A stretch of DNA of 64,000 nt from Corynebacterium jeikeium (lineage in GTDB: Bacteria > Actinomycetota > Actinomycetes > Mycobacteriales > Mycobacteriaceae), in assembly GCF_028609885.1 (NCBI RefSeq), contig NZ_CP063195.1, positions 310,001 through 374,000 on the forward strand. Reading direction: 5' to 3'. Both the position numbers and the translations under genes were made by a program. Positions 24,551 to 32,428 of this stretch are shown here, in pieces. The notes beneath the pieces are model-generated. The model was not told the origin of the DNA. It was given only the letters and a program-made list of their open reading frames with translations, and made no database searches. The stretch's first letter is position 1, and every line of letters starts with the position of its first letter.

Positions 24551-24812
24551 GTCCCGTGTGAAACAACTAAAAATAGCCTAGTTTTCCTAGAGTTAACCTA
24601 GGTGGATTTGCTGTAAAAACAACCCCTGAGCTGGAGCTTTACCAAATCGTTACCCCCTGGTGGGGGTGGATTTAAAGAAGGCCTCGCCCAGGGGTTGTGG
24701 CTTTTCGCAGATCCGCTACTCTATTCTCAGACGGCCTAGAGGGGGCGTCACTACCACAAAAGTTTTGGGCCCAGGGAACCTGGCGCCCCCGATCTCTTAA
24801 GAGGAGAACACA
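24551..24812 (+). promoter_or_regulatory. groEL2-porA gap: porA promoter and structured leader
   Basis: This 262-base gap has no gene but much structure. Three CCTAG copies start at 24577, 24586 and 24597. An outer inverted repeat, CAACCCCTG (24620-24628) with CAGGGGTTG (24689-24697), encloses a hairpin ACCCCC-TGGT-GGGGGT (24652-24667). A candidate promoter is TTGTGG (24695-24700), 16 bases, TACTCT (24717-24722). The leader then contains GGGGGCG (24741-24747) pairing with CGCCCCC (24784-24790), just before ribosome site AAGAGGAG. Confidence 0.6.
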
Positions 24813-24935
24813 ATGATCGATCAGATTACCGAGATCTTCGGCCAGCTGGGCACCTTCCTGGGCGGCTTCGGCAACATCTTCAAGGGTCTGAAGGACGTTA
24901 TCGAGACCATCGTTAAGTGGACCGCTGCTAAGTAA
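24813..24935 (+). CDS. porA: Cell-wall channel-forming peptide PorA
   Basis: A 40-residue peptide, MIDQITEIFGQLG... to ...WTAAK, with no signal peptide, forming one amphipathic helix. Size, sequence and place after groEL2 match the PorA of C. jeikeium, described as a homo-oligomeric, anion-selective channel of the mycolic-acid outer membrane. A strong AAGAGGAG site lies 8 bases before the ATG, and a canonical terminator follows 17 bases after the stop, so it is a highly expressed single-gene unit. How such peptides are exported is unsettled. Confidence 0.92.
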   Translation: MIDQITEIFGQLGTFLGGFGNIFKGLKDVIETIVKWTAAK

Positions 24936-24952
24936 GCTTCCGCTTAAAAGTT

Positions 24953-24980
24953 AAAACCCCGGCTTCGGCCGGGGTTTTTT
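24953..24980 (+). terminator. Intrinsic terminator of porA
   Basis: CCCCGGC-TTCG-GCCGGGG followed by TTTTTT: a perfect 7-bp stem with a stable UUCG tetraloop, preceded by AAAA. Confidence 0.95.
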
Positions 24981-25037
24981 CATGCTCTTCCTACCCCGTA
25001 TGGTTCCGGCACATCTGTATAGCCGGACTAAAAGCAC

Positions 25038-25043
25038 TAGAAT
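25038..25043 (+). promoter_or_regulatory. Candidate -10 box of ppk2
   Basis: TAGAAT, 52 bases before the ATG at 25096, giving a leader of about 45 bases that carries the ribosome site GAAGGAGAA. Confidence 0.5.
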
Positions 25044-25095
25044 GGAAAGTGCTAATAGAGTTTTAGAATCTTCAGGCGAAGGAGAACCCAGGCAC

Positions 25096-25986
25096 ATGGC
25101 CGAAGAAGAATTCCACATGGTTGATCTTGCCGCTACCGAGGGCTACTTGGTGGACGACTCGGATGAAGACGATCCGGTACTGATCACTCCGGACGGCCAT
25201 CGGGTTGATACCTGGCGCGACCAGTACCCTTACGACGAGCGCATGAGCCGTGAAGAGTACGAGACCACCAAGCGCGCCCTGCAGATTGAGCTGCTGAAGT
25301 TCCAGAACTGGACCAAGGACACGGGCCAGAAGCACATTATTATTTTCGAGGGCCGTGACGCCGCCGGTAAGGGCGGCACCATCAAGCGCTTCAACGAGCA
25401 CCTGAACCCCCGTGGTGCCCGCACCGTGGCCCTGGAGAAGCCTTCCGAGCGCGAGTCGACCTCCTGGTACTTCCAGCGCTACGTCCAGCACTTCCCGTGC
25501 GGCGGCGAGATCGTCTTCTTCGACCGCTCCTGGTACAACCGCTCCGGCGTGGAGCGCGTGATGGGCTTCTGCACCAACGACCAGCACGCAGAGTTCCTGC
25601 GTGAGGTTCCGATGCTGGAGAACATGATTATGGGCTCGGGCATTTCCCTGACGAAGCTCTGGTTCTCCGTCACCCAGAAGGAGCAGCGCACCCGCTTTGC
25701 CATCCGCCAGGTGGACCCGGTCCGCCAGTGGAAGCTCTCTCCGATGGATCTGGCCTCCCTGGACAAGTGGGATGACTACACCCGCGCCAAGGAGGAGCAG
25801 TTCCGCTACACGGACACCAACGAGTCCCCGTGGATCACCATTAAGTCCAACGACAAGAAGCGCGCCCGCATCAACGCGATGCGCTACGTCCTGTCGAAGT
25901 TCGAGTACGCAGACAAGGACCATGAGGTCGTCGGCGAGCCGGATCCGAAGATCGTCAAGCGCGGCCGCGACCAGATCGGCGACTAA
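25096..25986 (+). CDS. ppk2: Polyphosphate kinase 2
   Basis: PPK2 transfers phosphate between polyphosphate and nucleoside diphosphates. In 296 residues: Walker A FEGRDAAGKGG near residue 84, the lid region with RWYxR-like SWYNRSGVERVMGF, and the C-terminal SPMDLASLDKWDDYTRAKE that defines the family. The N-terminal ~45 residues are acidic. ATG at 25096 is preferred for its GGAGAA ribosome site; upstream in-frame codons lack one. PPK2 proteins with a single domain mostly make NTP from polyphosphate. Confidence 0.94.
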   Translation: MAEEEFHMVDLAATEGYLVDDSDEDDPVLITPDGHRVDTWRDQYPYDERMSREEYETTKRALQIELLKFQNWTKDTGQKHIIIFEGRDAAGKGGTIKRFNEHLNPRGARTVALEKPSERESTSWYFQRYVQHFPCGGEIVFFDRSWYNRSGVERVMGFCTNDQHAEFLREVPMLENMIMGSGISLTKLWFSVTQKEQRTRFAIRQVDPVRQWKLSPMDLASLDKWDDYTRAKEEQFRYTDTNESPWITIKSNDKKRARINAMRYVLSKFEYADKDHEVVGEPDPKIVKRGRDQIGD

Positions 25987-26013
25987 TACTGACTAGCCAG
26001 CGACCGCTGTTTT

Positions 26014-26065
26014 CGCCCATCGGTTGAAACCCTACGCAGAGGTTCAGCCGGTGGGCGTTCTTGTT
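26014..26065. terminator. Terminator between convergent ppk2 and gabD
   Basis: CGCCCATCGGTTGAA pairs imperfectly with TTCAGCCGGTGGGCG (two mismatched positions), followed by TTCTTGTT. It can serve ppk2 and possibly gabD from the other side. Confidence 0.7.
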
Positions 26066-26070
26066 GCGCG

Positions 26071-27573
26071 CTAGAACGATGTTCCTCGAGGCATGCCGAT
26101 GTAGCGGGTATCCATGTAGTCGTGGATACCCTCTGCTCCGCCCTCGCGGCCCATTCCGGATTGTTTTAGCCCGCCAAACGGTGCAGCTGCGTTGGAAATT
26201 ACTCCTACGTTCAAGCCCATCATGCCGGCCTCGAGGCGGTCATTGAAGTCAAGGGCTAGCGCCATGTTCTGTGTGTACAGGTACGAGGCCAGGCCATATT
26301 CCGTCGAGTTGGCCATGTCTAGTGCCTCTTCTACCGTTCGGAACGTCGTGATGGGTGCGACGGGGCCGAAGATCTCCTCACGATAAACCCGGGCATCTGC
26401 CGGTACATCGATGAGCACGGTCGGCTCGTAGAAGTAGCCTGGCCCATCAACCACCTTGCCACCGCAAAGCACCTTTGCGCCGGACTCGACTGCGTCATCA
26501 ACTAGGGCGGCCACGCGCTCGCGGGCGTCCTTAGAAATCAAGGGACCGCAGGTTGATTCAGGGTCAAGGCCGTTGGCGCATTTCAGTTCCTTGAATCGTG
26601 CGGCGAGCCGCTGGCTGAATTCTGCGGCGAGTGATTCGTGCACCAAGAAACGATTGGCGGCGGTGCAGGCCTCACCCATGTTCCGCATCTTGGCATCAAC
26701 TGCGCCTTGGACGGCAGCATCCAGATCCGCATCCTCGAGCACGATGAAGGGTGCATTCCCACCAAGCTCCATGGAGGTGCGCAAAACGTTATCTGCGGCA
26801 GCTCGCAGGAGGTGGCGGCCAACCTGGGTCGAGCCGGTGAAGGAGATCTTGCGAGTGCGAGGGTCCTGCATGATCGTGTCCGAGACGGCAGGGGCATTCA
26901 GGCTCGGAATGATGTTCACGACACCATCTGGCAAGCCCGCTTCGCACAGTAGTTGTCCCAGGCGCAGGGAAGTCAGCGGGGTAGCTTCAGATGGCTTGAG
27001 GACGGCGGTGCAACCGGCGGCCAACGCAGGGGCGAGCTTGCGGGTGGCCATGGCTAGGGGGAAATTCCAGGGGGTCACCAAGTAAGCGGGGCCGATGGGG
27101 CGGTGGCTGACGATGATACGTAGCTTCCCCTCGGGGCTGTCCGTGTAGTGGCCGTCGAGGTGGGCTGCTTGCTCGGCGAACCAACGGAAGAATTCCGCGC
27201 CGTAAGTCACTTCGGTGTAGGACTCGGAAAGGGGCTTGCCCATTTCCAACGTCATGAGTGTGGCCAGCTCGTCCGCGTGTTCGTGAATGAGGTTGAACGT
27301 GCGCAGCAAGATGTTTGCACGCTGCCGCGCGGGCGTCTCGGCCCAGGCCTGCTGGGCAGTGCAGGCGGCGTCTAGAGCCGCCGCTGCATCTTCCGCTGTG
27401 GCGGATGCAATGGTAGCAATCACGGTGCCGGTCGCGGGGTTTTCCACTTCGAAAGTAGCGCCATTAGACGCGGGCCTTTCTATGCCATCGATGTAAAGAT
27501 TGGTCGAGGTCAGAGCCAGAATTTCTTCGGTGGTTTGGCTGTCATCGCCCATAGGCAGGTCGGTATTTGTCAT
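26071..27573 (-). CDS. gabD: Aldehyde dehydrogenase, succinate-semialdehyde dehydrogenase type
   Basis: 500-residue ALDH. Motifs: TPWNFPLAM (cofactor region), FTGSTQVG (nucleotide loop), ELGGNAPF (general-base Glu) and the catalytic Cys303 in GEACTAANR. Overall it fits the GabD branch that oxidises succinate semialdehyde with NAD(P)+, but ALDH substrate range is broad, and its place beside two putative oxygenases leaves room for another aldehyde. AAGGAG lies 10 bases before the ATG. It is divergent from the first DUF2236 gene, sharing a 106-base promoter region with TATAGT-like boxes. Confidence 0.88.
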   Translation of the reverse strand: MTNTDLPMGDDSQTTEEILALTSTNLYIDGIERPASNGATFEVENPATGTVIATIASATAEDAAAALDAACTAQQAWAETPARQRANILLRTFNLIHEHADELATLMTLEMGKPLSESYTEVTYGAEFFRWFAEQAAHLDGHYTDSPEGKLRIIVSHRPIGPAYLVTPWNFPLAMATRKLAPALAAGCTAVLKPSEATPLTSLRLGQLLCEAGLPDGVVNIIPSLNAPAVSDTIMQDPRTRKISFTGSTQVGRHLLRAAADNVLRTSMELGGNAPFIVLEDADLDAAVQGAVDAKMRNMGEACTAANRFLVHESLAAEFSQRLAARFKELKCANGLDPESTCGPLISKDARERVAALVDDAVESGAKVLCGGKVVDGPGYFYEPTVLIDVPADARVYREEIFGPVAPITTFRTVEEALDMANSTEYGLASYLYTQNMALALDFNDRLEAGMMGLNVGVISNAAAPFGGLKQSGMGREGGAEGIHDYMDTRYIGMPRGTSF

Positions 27574-27679
27574 TTTTGCACAACTCCTTAGATGAACTGG
27601 GTAACGCTGTTTGTTTAGTGTTGTCTAGATCACTAGATTCAGCACTATAGCCTGCGCTATTAGTTGAGGAAAGGAAGCG

Positions 27680-28753
27680 ATGATGGCTACAGCAGCAAAC
27701 ATAGCGGAACCTGGAAACCGTGGAAATAAAGCGGACACTTTAGAGGTTTCTACGCCACGGCAAGGCGAGGCTGCACGCCGCGCTCCTCTGGGGCCAGATT
27801 CACTTATGTGGAAGTACGGTGCGGATTCTCGTATTCACCTCCTGCGTGGTTACACGGGAATTCTGCAGAATATGCACCCAGCTATTGGTCAGTCTTTGCT
27901 CGACCACTCGAAGTTCTTTGAGGAGCCGTTCGCACGCCTGGAGCGCTCCACTCCACAGATCATCGAATCCATTTACGTTGACGACGAGGACCCACTGCAG
28001 GAGCGTATTCGCGATTACCACGTAGACATTCAGGGCAAGCTGCGAGATGGGACTCGCTACCACTCGTTGAAGCCAGACACCTTCTGGTGGGCACATGCCA
28101 CCTTCGTCTACCGCGTAATCCGCACCCAGGATTTGTTCGGAAAACCTTTTACTGCCGAAGAGCGCGATCAGATCGTCCGTGAAGGTGTTACGTGGTGGGA
28201 TCGATACAAGATGTCCAACCGACCGGTCATCGACAACTACGACGATCTAGTGACCTATATCGAAGAGATGACTAAGTCGGTGCTTGAGCGCAACGATACG
28301 GTTGACTTTGCTCTACGCACGGCACGAGTCGAGCCGGTGAAGGCTCCTGATGGGGTATCCCCTCGAGTCTGGAAGGTCATCTGGAAGCCGATCATGCGTA
28401 GCCTGGTCTGGTTGACGATCGGAACTCTAGAGCAGTCGCAGCGTGACATCCTGCAAGTCGGCTGGTCCGAAAAGGATGAAAATCGGTTTACTCGCTTGTG
28501 TAACCTCATCCGCAAGATTCACCCGAAGCTGAGTGCTAACGCGCGCTTCATGAACCCAGGCCGTGACTTCATGGATTACCACGGCATGCTTGGTGAGAAG
28601 CGCCAGAAGAAGGCCACTGAACACTGGGACGAGCGGGTTTCCACGGCTACGCGCTCCAAGACCAACCCAAAGGATGAATCTGAGAATTCCGAGCCCTTGG
28701 CTTCGGAAACGATGTCGATCAAGGAGCGCCGGGCGGCAGGTTGCCCGTTCTAA
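27680..28753 (+). CDS. MpaB/DUF2236 family putative oxygenase (first copy)
   Basis: 357 residues, no signal peptide. Family features in order: LGPDSLMWKYG near residue 37, a long helical part, RDYHVDIQGKLRDG near 113, the conserved TRYHSLKPD and FWWAHATF segments near 128-142, and a helical C-terminal domain. The DUF2236 family includes rubber oxygenase Lcp and fungal MpaB; studied members use heme b or a related cofactor to cleave isoprenoid C=C bonds. Ends in CPF. Ribosome site AGGAAAGGAAG precedes the ATG. Catalysis and substrate here are inferred. Confidence 0.85.
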   Translation: MMATAANIAEPGNRGNKADTLEVSTPRQGEAARRAPLGPDSLMWKYGADSRIHLLRGYTGILQNMHPAIGQSLLDHSKFFEEPFARLERSTPQIIESIYVDDEDPLQERIRDYHVDIQGKLRDGTRYHSLKPDTFWWAHATFVYRVIRTQDLFGKPFTAEERDQIVREGVTWWDRYKMSNRPVIDNYDDLVTYIEEMTKSVLERNDTVDFALRTARVEPVKAPDGVSPRVWKVIWKPIMRSLVWLTIGTLEQSQRDILQVGWSEKDENRFTRLCNLIRKIHPKLSANARFMNPGRDFMDYHGMLGEKRQKKATEHWDERVSTATRSKTNPKDESENSEPLASETMSIKERRAAGCPF

Positions 28754-28770
28754 AACAGACAACTTTGTGC

Positions 28771-28800
28771 GACCCGGACGGATCTAACATCCGCCGGGTC
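28771..28800 (+). terminator. Hairpin after the first DUF2236 gene
   Basis: GACCCGG and CCGGGTC plus inner CGGAT/ATCCG form a long stem with one bulge around CTAAC. No T-run follows, so it may be a partial terminator or an RNA-stabilising structure between cotranscribed genes. Confidence 0.45.
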
Positions 28801-28867
28801 ATGGCCTTTACGTCCATTAAGCGGCGAACAATTTTCTATTTGAACCCATGAAAGTGGAGATTTTCAC

Positions 28868-30448
28868 ATGCATACGCGTTTTCCATTTGGTCCGATTCCG
28901 AAACGGCTTCACGAGAACTTGCTCAATCTGACCACTAACACCAAGGGGCCGGGCGTACACGAGGCCGAACGTCAGGAAATCACCAATACCTTTAGTGGTG
29001 AGGTAATTGGGTCAGTGCTTTTGGGTGCAGAGGAAGATGTTACCCGCGCATTTGATCTTGCTCGTGCTGCTCAAAGGCGCTGGGCGGAGACCCCTTTTTC
29101 TCAGCGGCAGGAGATCTTCCGTGATTTTCACGATCGGGTTTATAAAAACCGCGAGCTGATGATGGATATTGTCCAGATGGAGACTGGAAAGAATCGTCTC
29201 TCTGCGTTGGACGAAGTACTGGATGTGCTGTCGAATGCCAGGTACTACGCCAATAAAATGCCGGATCTAATGTCCGAAAAGAAACGCCCTGGTGCTCTGC
29301 CTGGTTTTACTCGTACCGTTCAGCAACAGGTTCCAAAGGGCGTGGTTGGGCAAATTACTCCATGGAACTACCCATTGGCTCTGGGGGTATCTGACGCTAT
29401 AGCGGCGCTGCTTGCTGGTAATGGTGTGGTTGCAAAGCCAGATTCCAGTACCCCGTTCTCTATGTTGATCGCGGTCTTGTTCCTCTACGAATCGGGGCTC
29501 CCGCGGGACCTCTTCCAGGTTGTTACTGGTTCTGGCCGGATTGTCGGTTCTGCAATTGCCGATCACTGTGATTACTTGATGTTCACCGGATCTACGGCGA
29601 CCGGAAAGATTCTTGGACGCCAGGTTGGTGAGCGCCTCGTAGGCTACTCGGCCGAGCTCGGGGGCAAGAATCCGCTGATTGTTACCAATGACGCCAACCT
29701 CGATGTTGTCGAGCGTGAATTGCCCAGTGCGTGCTTTTCGAACTCCGGGCAACTGTGTGTCTCTATTGAACGCATTTACGTTGAAGAGGGAGTTTACGAC
29801 GAAGTTGTCAGGCGGTTCCAGCGTGCTGTGAGCAAAATGAAGATCGGCGCTGGCGACGCCTGGGATATCGACATGGGGTCTCTCATCAACGAGACGCAGT
29901 TCAATACGGTCAACAAATTCGTGGATGAAGCCCGTGCCGCCGGTGCAAAGGTCTTGTGTGGTGGAAAGCCGCGCCCTGATTTAGGCCCTTACTTCTATGA
30001 ACCGACTGTGCTTGTTGACGTGCCCGAAGGCACGCCTGTGCTCACCGAAGAAGTATTCGGCCCTGTCGTGTTTATTCAAAAGGTCTCTTCCACAGAAGAA
30101 GCTATCCAGAAGGCTAACGACACTTCCTATGGTTTGAACGCATCGGTGTTCGCGGAATCGGGTACGGGAAGAAAGGTTGCTTCGCGTCTCCTAGCTGGCG
30201 GCGTCGGAATCAATGACGGATACGCGGCCACCTGGGCGAGCGTCGCGGTTCCTCTCGGCGGTATGAAGCAGTCCGGTATGGCACGTAGGCACGGCCCAGA
30301 AGGTTTGCTGAAGTACACGGAGACTCGCAACGTGGCTGAACAGCGACTGCTGTCTATGCGTGGGCCTAAGAACGCTCCACGAAAGCTCTACGCCAACCTG
30401 ATGGCGAACGCGCTGCAGATGGGGAAGAAGCTTCGCTTTCTTCCTTAG
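28868..30448 (+). CDS. gabD2: Aldehyde dehydrogenase, GabD2-like
   Basis: 526-residue ALDH with QITPWNYPLA, FTGSTATGK, ELGGKNPL (general base) and catalytic Cys297 in NSGQLCVSIER. It resembles actinobacterial GabD2, annotated as succinate-semialdehyde dehydrogenase. It differs clearly from the ALDH at 26071-27573, so it is not a recent duplicate. It follows the first DUF2236 gene in the same direction after 114 bases, placing an aldehyde-oxidising enzyme directly behind a putative aldehyde-forming oxygenase. Physiological aldehyde unknown. Confidence 0.86.
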   Translation: MHTRFPFGPIPKRLHENLLNLTTNTKGPGVHEAERQEITNTFSGEVIGSVLLGAEEDVTRAFDLARAAQRRWAETPFSQRQEIFRDFHDRVYKNRELMMDIVQMETGKNRLSALDEVLDVLSNARYYANKMPDLMSEKKRPGALPGFTRTVQQQVPKGVVGQITPWNYPLALGVSDAIAALLAGNGVVAKPDSSTPFSMLIAVLFLYESGLPRDLFQVVTGSGRIVGSAIADHCDYLMFTGSTATGKILGRQVGERLVGYSAELGGKNPLIVTNDANLDVVERELPSACFSNSGQLCVSIERIYVEEGVYDEVVRRFQRAVSKMKIGAGDAWDIDMGSLINETQFNTVNKFVDEARAAGAKVLCGGKPRPDLGPYFYEPTVLVDVPEGTPVLTEEVFGPVVFIQKVSSTEEAIQKANDTSYGLNASVFAESGTGRKVASRLLAGGVGINDGYAATWASVAVPLGGMKQSGMARRHGPEGLLKYTETRNVAEQRLLSMRGPKNAPRKLYANLMANALQMGKKLRFLP

Positions 30449-30469
30449 TAACCCACGGGGGTTGGAAAA

Positions 30470-30519
30470 AGCGCCTATTGCGTGACGGGTATGTCGGTAC
30501 CTTTAACGGGATAGGCGCT
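30470..30519. terminator. Inverted repeat between convergent genes
   Basis: AGCGCCTAT (30470-30478) and ATAGGCGCT (30511-30519) are perfectly complementary, with a 32-base loop and no T-run. It lies in the gap between the ALDH and the convergent DUF2236 gene. A second weaker pairing, CCCTGT with ACAGGG, lies near 30563-30597. Either could end transcription. Confidence 0.45.
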
Positions 30520-30612
30520 CAAGAGTATCTGGGGAAGAAGGAGAGGACGAGAGAAGAAAACCCTGTCCCACCTCGGATTTGAGGGGCAGAACAGGGGTGG
30601 GGGAACGGCTCT

Positions 30613-31515
30613 TTAGCGGCCAGCGTTAGTGAAGGCACGGTCGGCAATTCCGACCATGCGGAGCTTGCGTGGCAACCGGTTAAAAGTGTGCCGAATGGTG
30701 GTGTACAAGAGCTTGAAACGGCGCTGATCCTTAGCGGTCCATTCCCAGCCAATGACGTTTCGCATATGCTCCGGCATCAGACCGTTGTTCACCCACACAA
30801 GGAACCTCGCTACGTAAGGGGCGAGCGGGCGCCAAATGAAGTTTGGGACAGCCGGGGTGGGCCTAGGGATATCCAATCGGCGAAGAATACGAGAGCGCTC
30901 CACGGTTTCTGTCTTGGACAGCTTTTCTGTGATGTACTCGTTCATGTACGCCTCGTACTCCTTGTAGGAGGTAGGAGCGTCAGCCGGCTCAGCTACACCG
31001 TAGTAGGAGTACCAGGTGCGCGTCTCTTGGAATAGCTGTTCCTTTTCTTCGTCGTTCAGAGGATCCATGAAGGTCCCCGCGAGGGCGAAAGGCATTGCAG
31101 CGAAGGTAGCGTGCGCCCAGTAGTAGTTGTCGGGACTTAGCGAATGCCAGCGAGACCCGTCATCGTGAACTCCCTTTACGTCATGGTGGTAGTCACGAAT
31201 CATGTGTCCAACTTCTTCGCCTTCATACACCGTGCGGATGATCGGAAATGCTGACCGGATTAGGCGGGCAACCTCGTTGTCGAAGAAGTTCGATTGGCGA
31301 ACAAGTGCGGTACTGATGTCACGTTGGGTCGCTTGGAAGGTAGCGGCATAAAGCGCTACGAACATCGAACGCCAGTCACCAAAACGCTGCCACAGGATAG
31401 AGTCCGGTCCGAGCGGGGGAAGATCTTTAGGGGCGGTGTCCGGGTTGGGAAGAAACTCCGGATTGATCTTCGAGTGGGATTGAATGTTGTTGGAGTGGGA
31501 CTGCTTAATGGTCAT
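30613..31515 (-). CDS. MpaB/DUF2236 family putative oxygenase (second copy)
   Basis: 300 residues, paralogous to the protein at 27680-28753: LGPDSILWQRFG, RDYHHDVKGVHDDG, SRWHSLSPD and YYWAHATF align with its conserved blocks in the same order. It is shorter by ~55 residues, mainly at the C-terminus. The N-terminus (HSNNIQSHSK) is Asn/Ser-rich with no signal peptide. It begins a minus-strand stretch downstream of the FAD protein and DUF6114/DUF6230 genes. Two copies facing each other around one ALDH suggests different substrates or steps. Confidence 0.84.
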   Translation of the reverse strand: MTIKQSHSNNIQSHSKINPEFLPNPDTAPKDLPPLGPDSILWQRFGDWRSMFVALYAATFQATQRDISTALVRQSNFFDNEVARLIRSAFPIIRTVYEGEEVGHMIRDYHHDVKGVHDDGSRWHSLSPDNYYWAHATFAAMPFALAGTFMDPLNDEEKEQLFQETRTWYSYYGVAEPADAPTSYKEYEAYMNEYITEKLSKTETVERSRILRRLDIPRPTPAVPNFIWRPLAPYVARFLVWVNNGLMPEHMRNVIGWEWTAKDQRRFKLLYTTIRHTFNRLPRKLRMVGIADRAFTNAGR

Positions 31516-31560
31516 TGGTATCTCCTTTGGCTGTGGGGTTGGGGTGTATTCCCGACGGCG

Positions 31561-32388
31561 TTATTTCGCTGGGGCAGTGCGATTGTGTTCCGATGTCTGC
31601 TTCTTCTTCGGTTGCTTTCCCTTGTCCTCAGGGAAAATGAACTCGTGGTTCCCCTGGTTGAAAGCGCCCAAGCTCGCAATGAATGAACGCCAAGTATTGG
31701 GTGTTGCCGTCCACATCGATTTGTTGATGAAGAGAGCTGCCGGGCCGATAACCTCGAGTTGTCGCACATAGTCTTGGCAGTGGTTGGCCTTTGCTTCGAC
31801 CAGGTCTAAGGGGCGGGCGAAGAATCGCGGTTGCGGTGGCTCCGGACCGTCAATGACAAGGATGTTTGGAACACCAATTGGTTCCACCCCAAGGTGATGA
31901 TGTGTGTCGTTCAAATCAATGTCGTAACCTTTGCCGGTCGTTACATTCTCGATAGTGCCGGTGCCGTTGGCTACGATGACGACGTCCGCTGTGTAGGTTT
32001 GGCCTTCATCGTCTTTTACGTTCCACTGGGAATCAGAGTTGTCGAAGGCGATTGCCGTAATGCGTGTGTTCAAGTACACCGTGTAATCGCCGTCAGTGAG
32101 CGCCGCAGCGATGTGCTGACAAGCTTCTTCGGCGTTTGGGTTCCGAACCTTGGTATGACGGAGATTGTTCTTTCGGAACCCGAAACCGCGCGGTGGAGTG
32201 GCTGGGTGTGACCCAGCGTAACGCCCGCCGAGCCTGTCCTTCTCGTCGAACAGAAGCACCTTAAATCCAATGAGCGCGCATTCTGCAGCTGCGGCGACTC
32301 CAGCTGCGCCTCCGCCAACGACAGCGACGGTAGGGAGGCGATAGGTACTCTTGCCGTTTGGGGCATTTCCAAAGTTGTATTTTTCCAT
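31561..32388 (-). CDS. Short FAD-binding oxidoreductase, monooxygenase-like
   Basis: 275 residues. An N-terminal FAD-binding Rossmann motif, VAVVGGGAAGVAAAAE (GxGxxG at residues 25-30), then FDEKDRLGGRY, and a second family feature ADVVIVANGTG near residue 137. These suggest the flavin monooxygenase / Baeyer-Villiger group, but such enzymes have ~450-550 residues with a separate NADPH-binding Rossmann domain, which I cannot find. The tail is Lys/Gln-rich. It may be a reduced member, a partner-dependent enzyme or a decayed gene. It sits 45 bases upstream of the second DUF2236 gene. Confidence 0.7.
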   Translation of the reverse strand: MEKYNFGNAPNGKSTYRLPTVAVVGGGAAGVAAAAECALIGFKVLLFDEKDRLGGRYAGSHPATPPRGFGFRKNNLRHTKVRNPNAEEACQHIAAALTDGDYTVYLNTRITAIAFDNSDSQWNVKDDEGQTYTADVVIVANGTGTIENVTTGKGYDIDLNDTHHHLGVEPIGVPNILVIDGPEPPQPRFFARPLDLVEAKANHCQDYVRQLEVIGPAALFINKSMWTATPNTWRSFIASLGAFNQGNHEFIFPEDKGKQPKKKQTSEHNRTAPAK

Positions 32389-32428
32389 AGTCCCAGTTCC
32401 TTTCTAGGAAATCGATTTTCTGTCTTTC

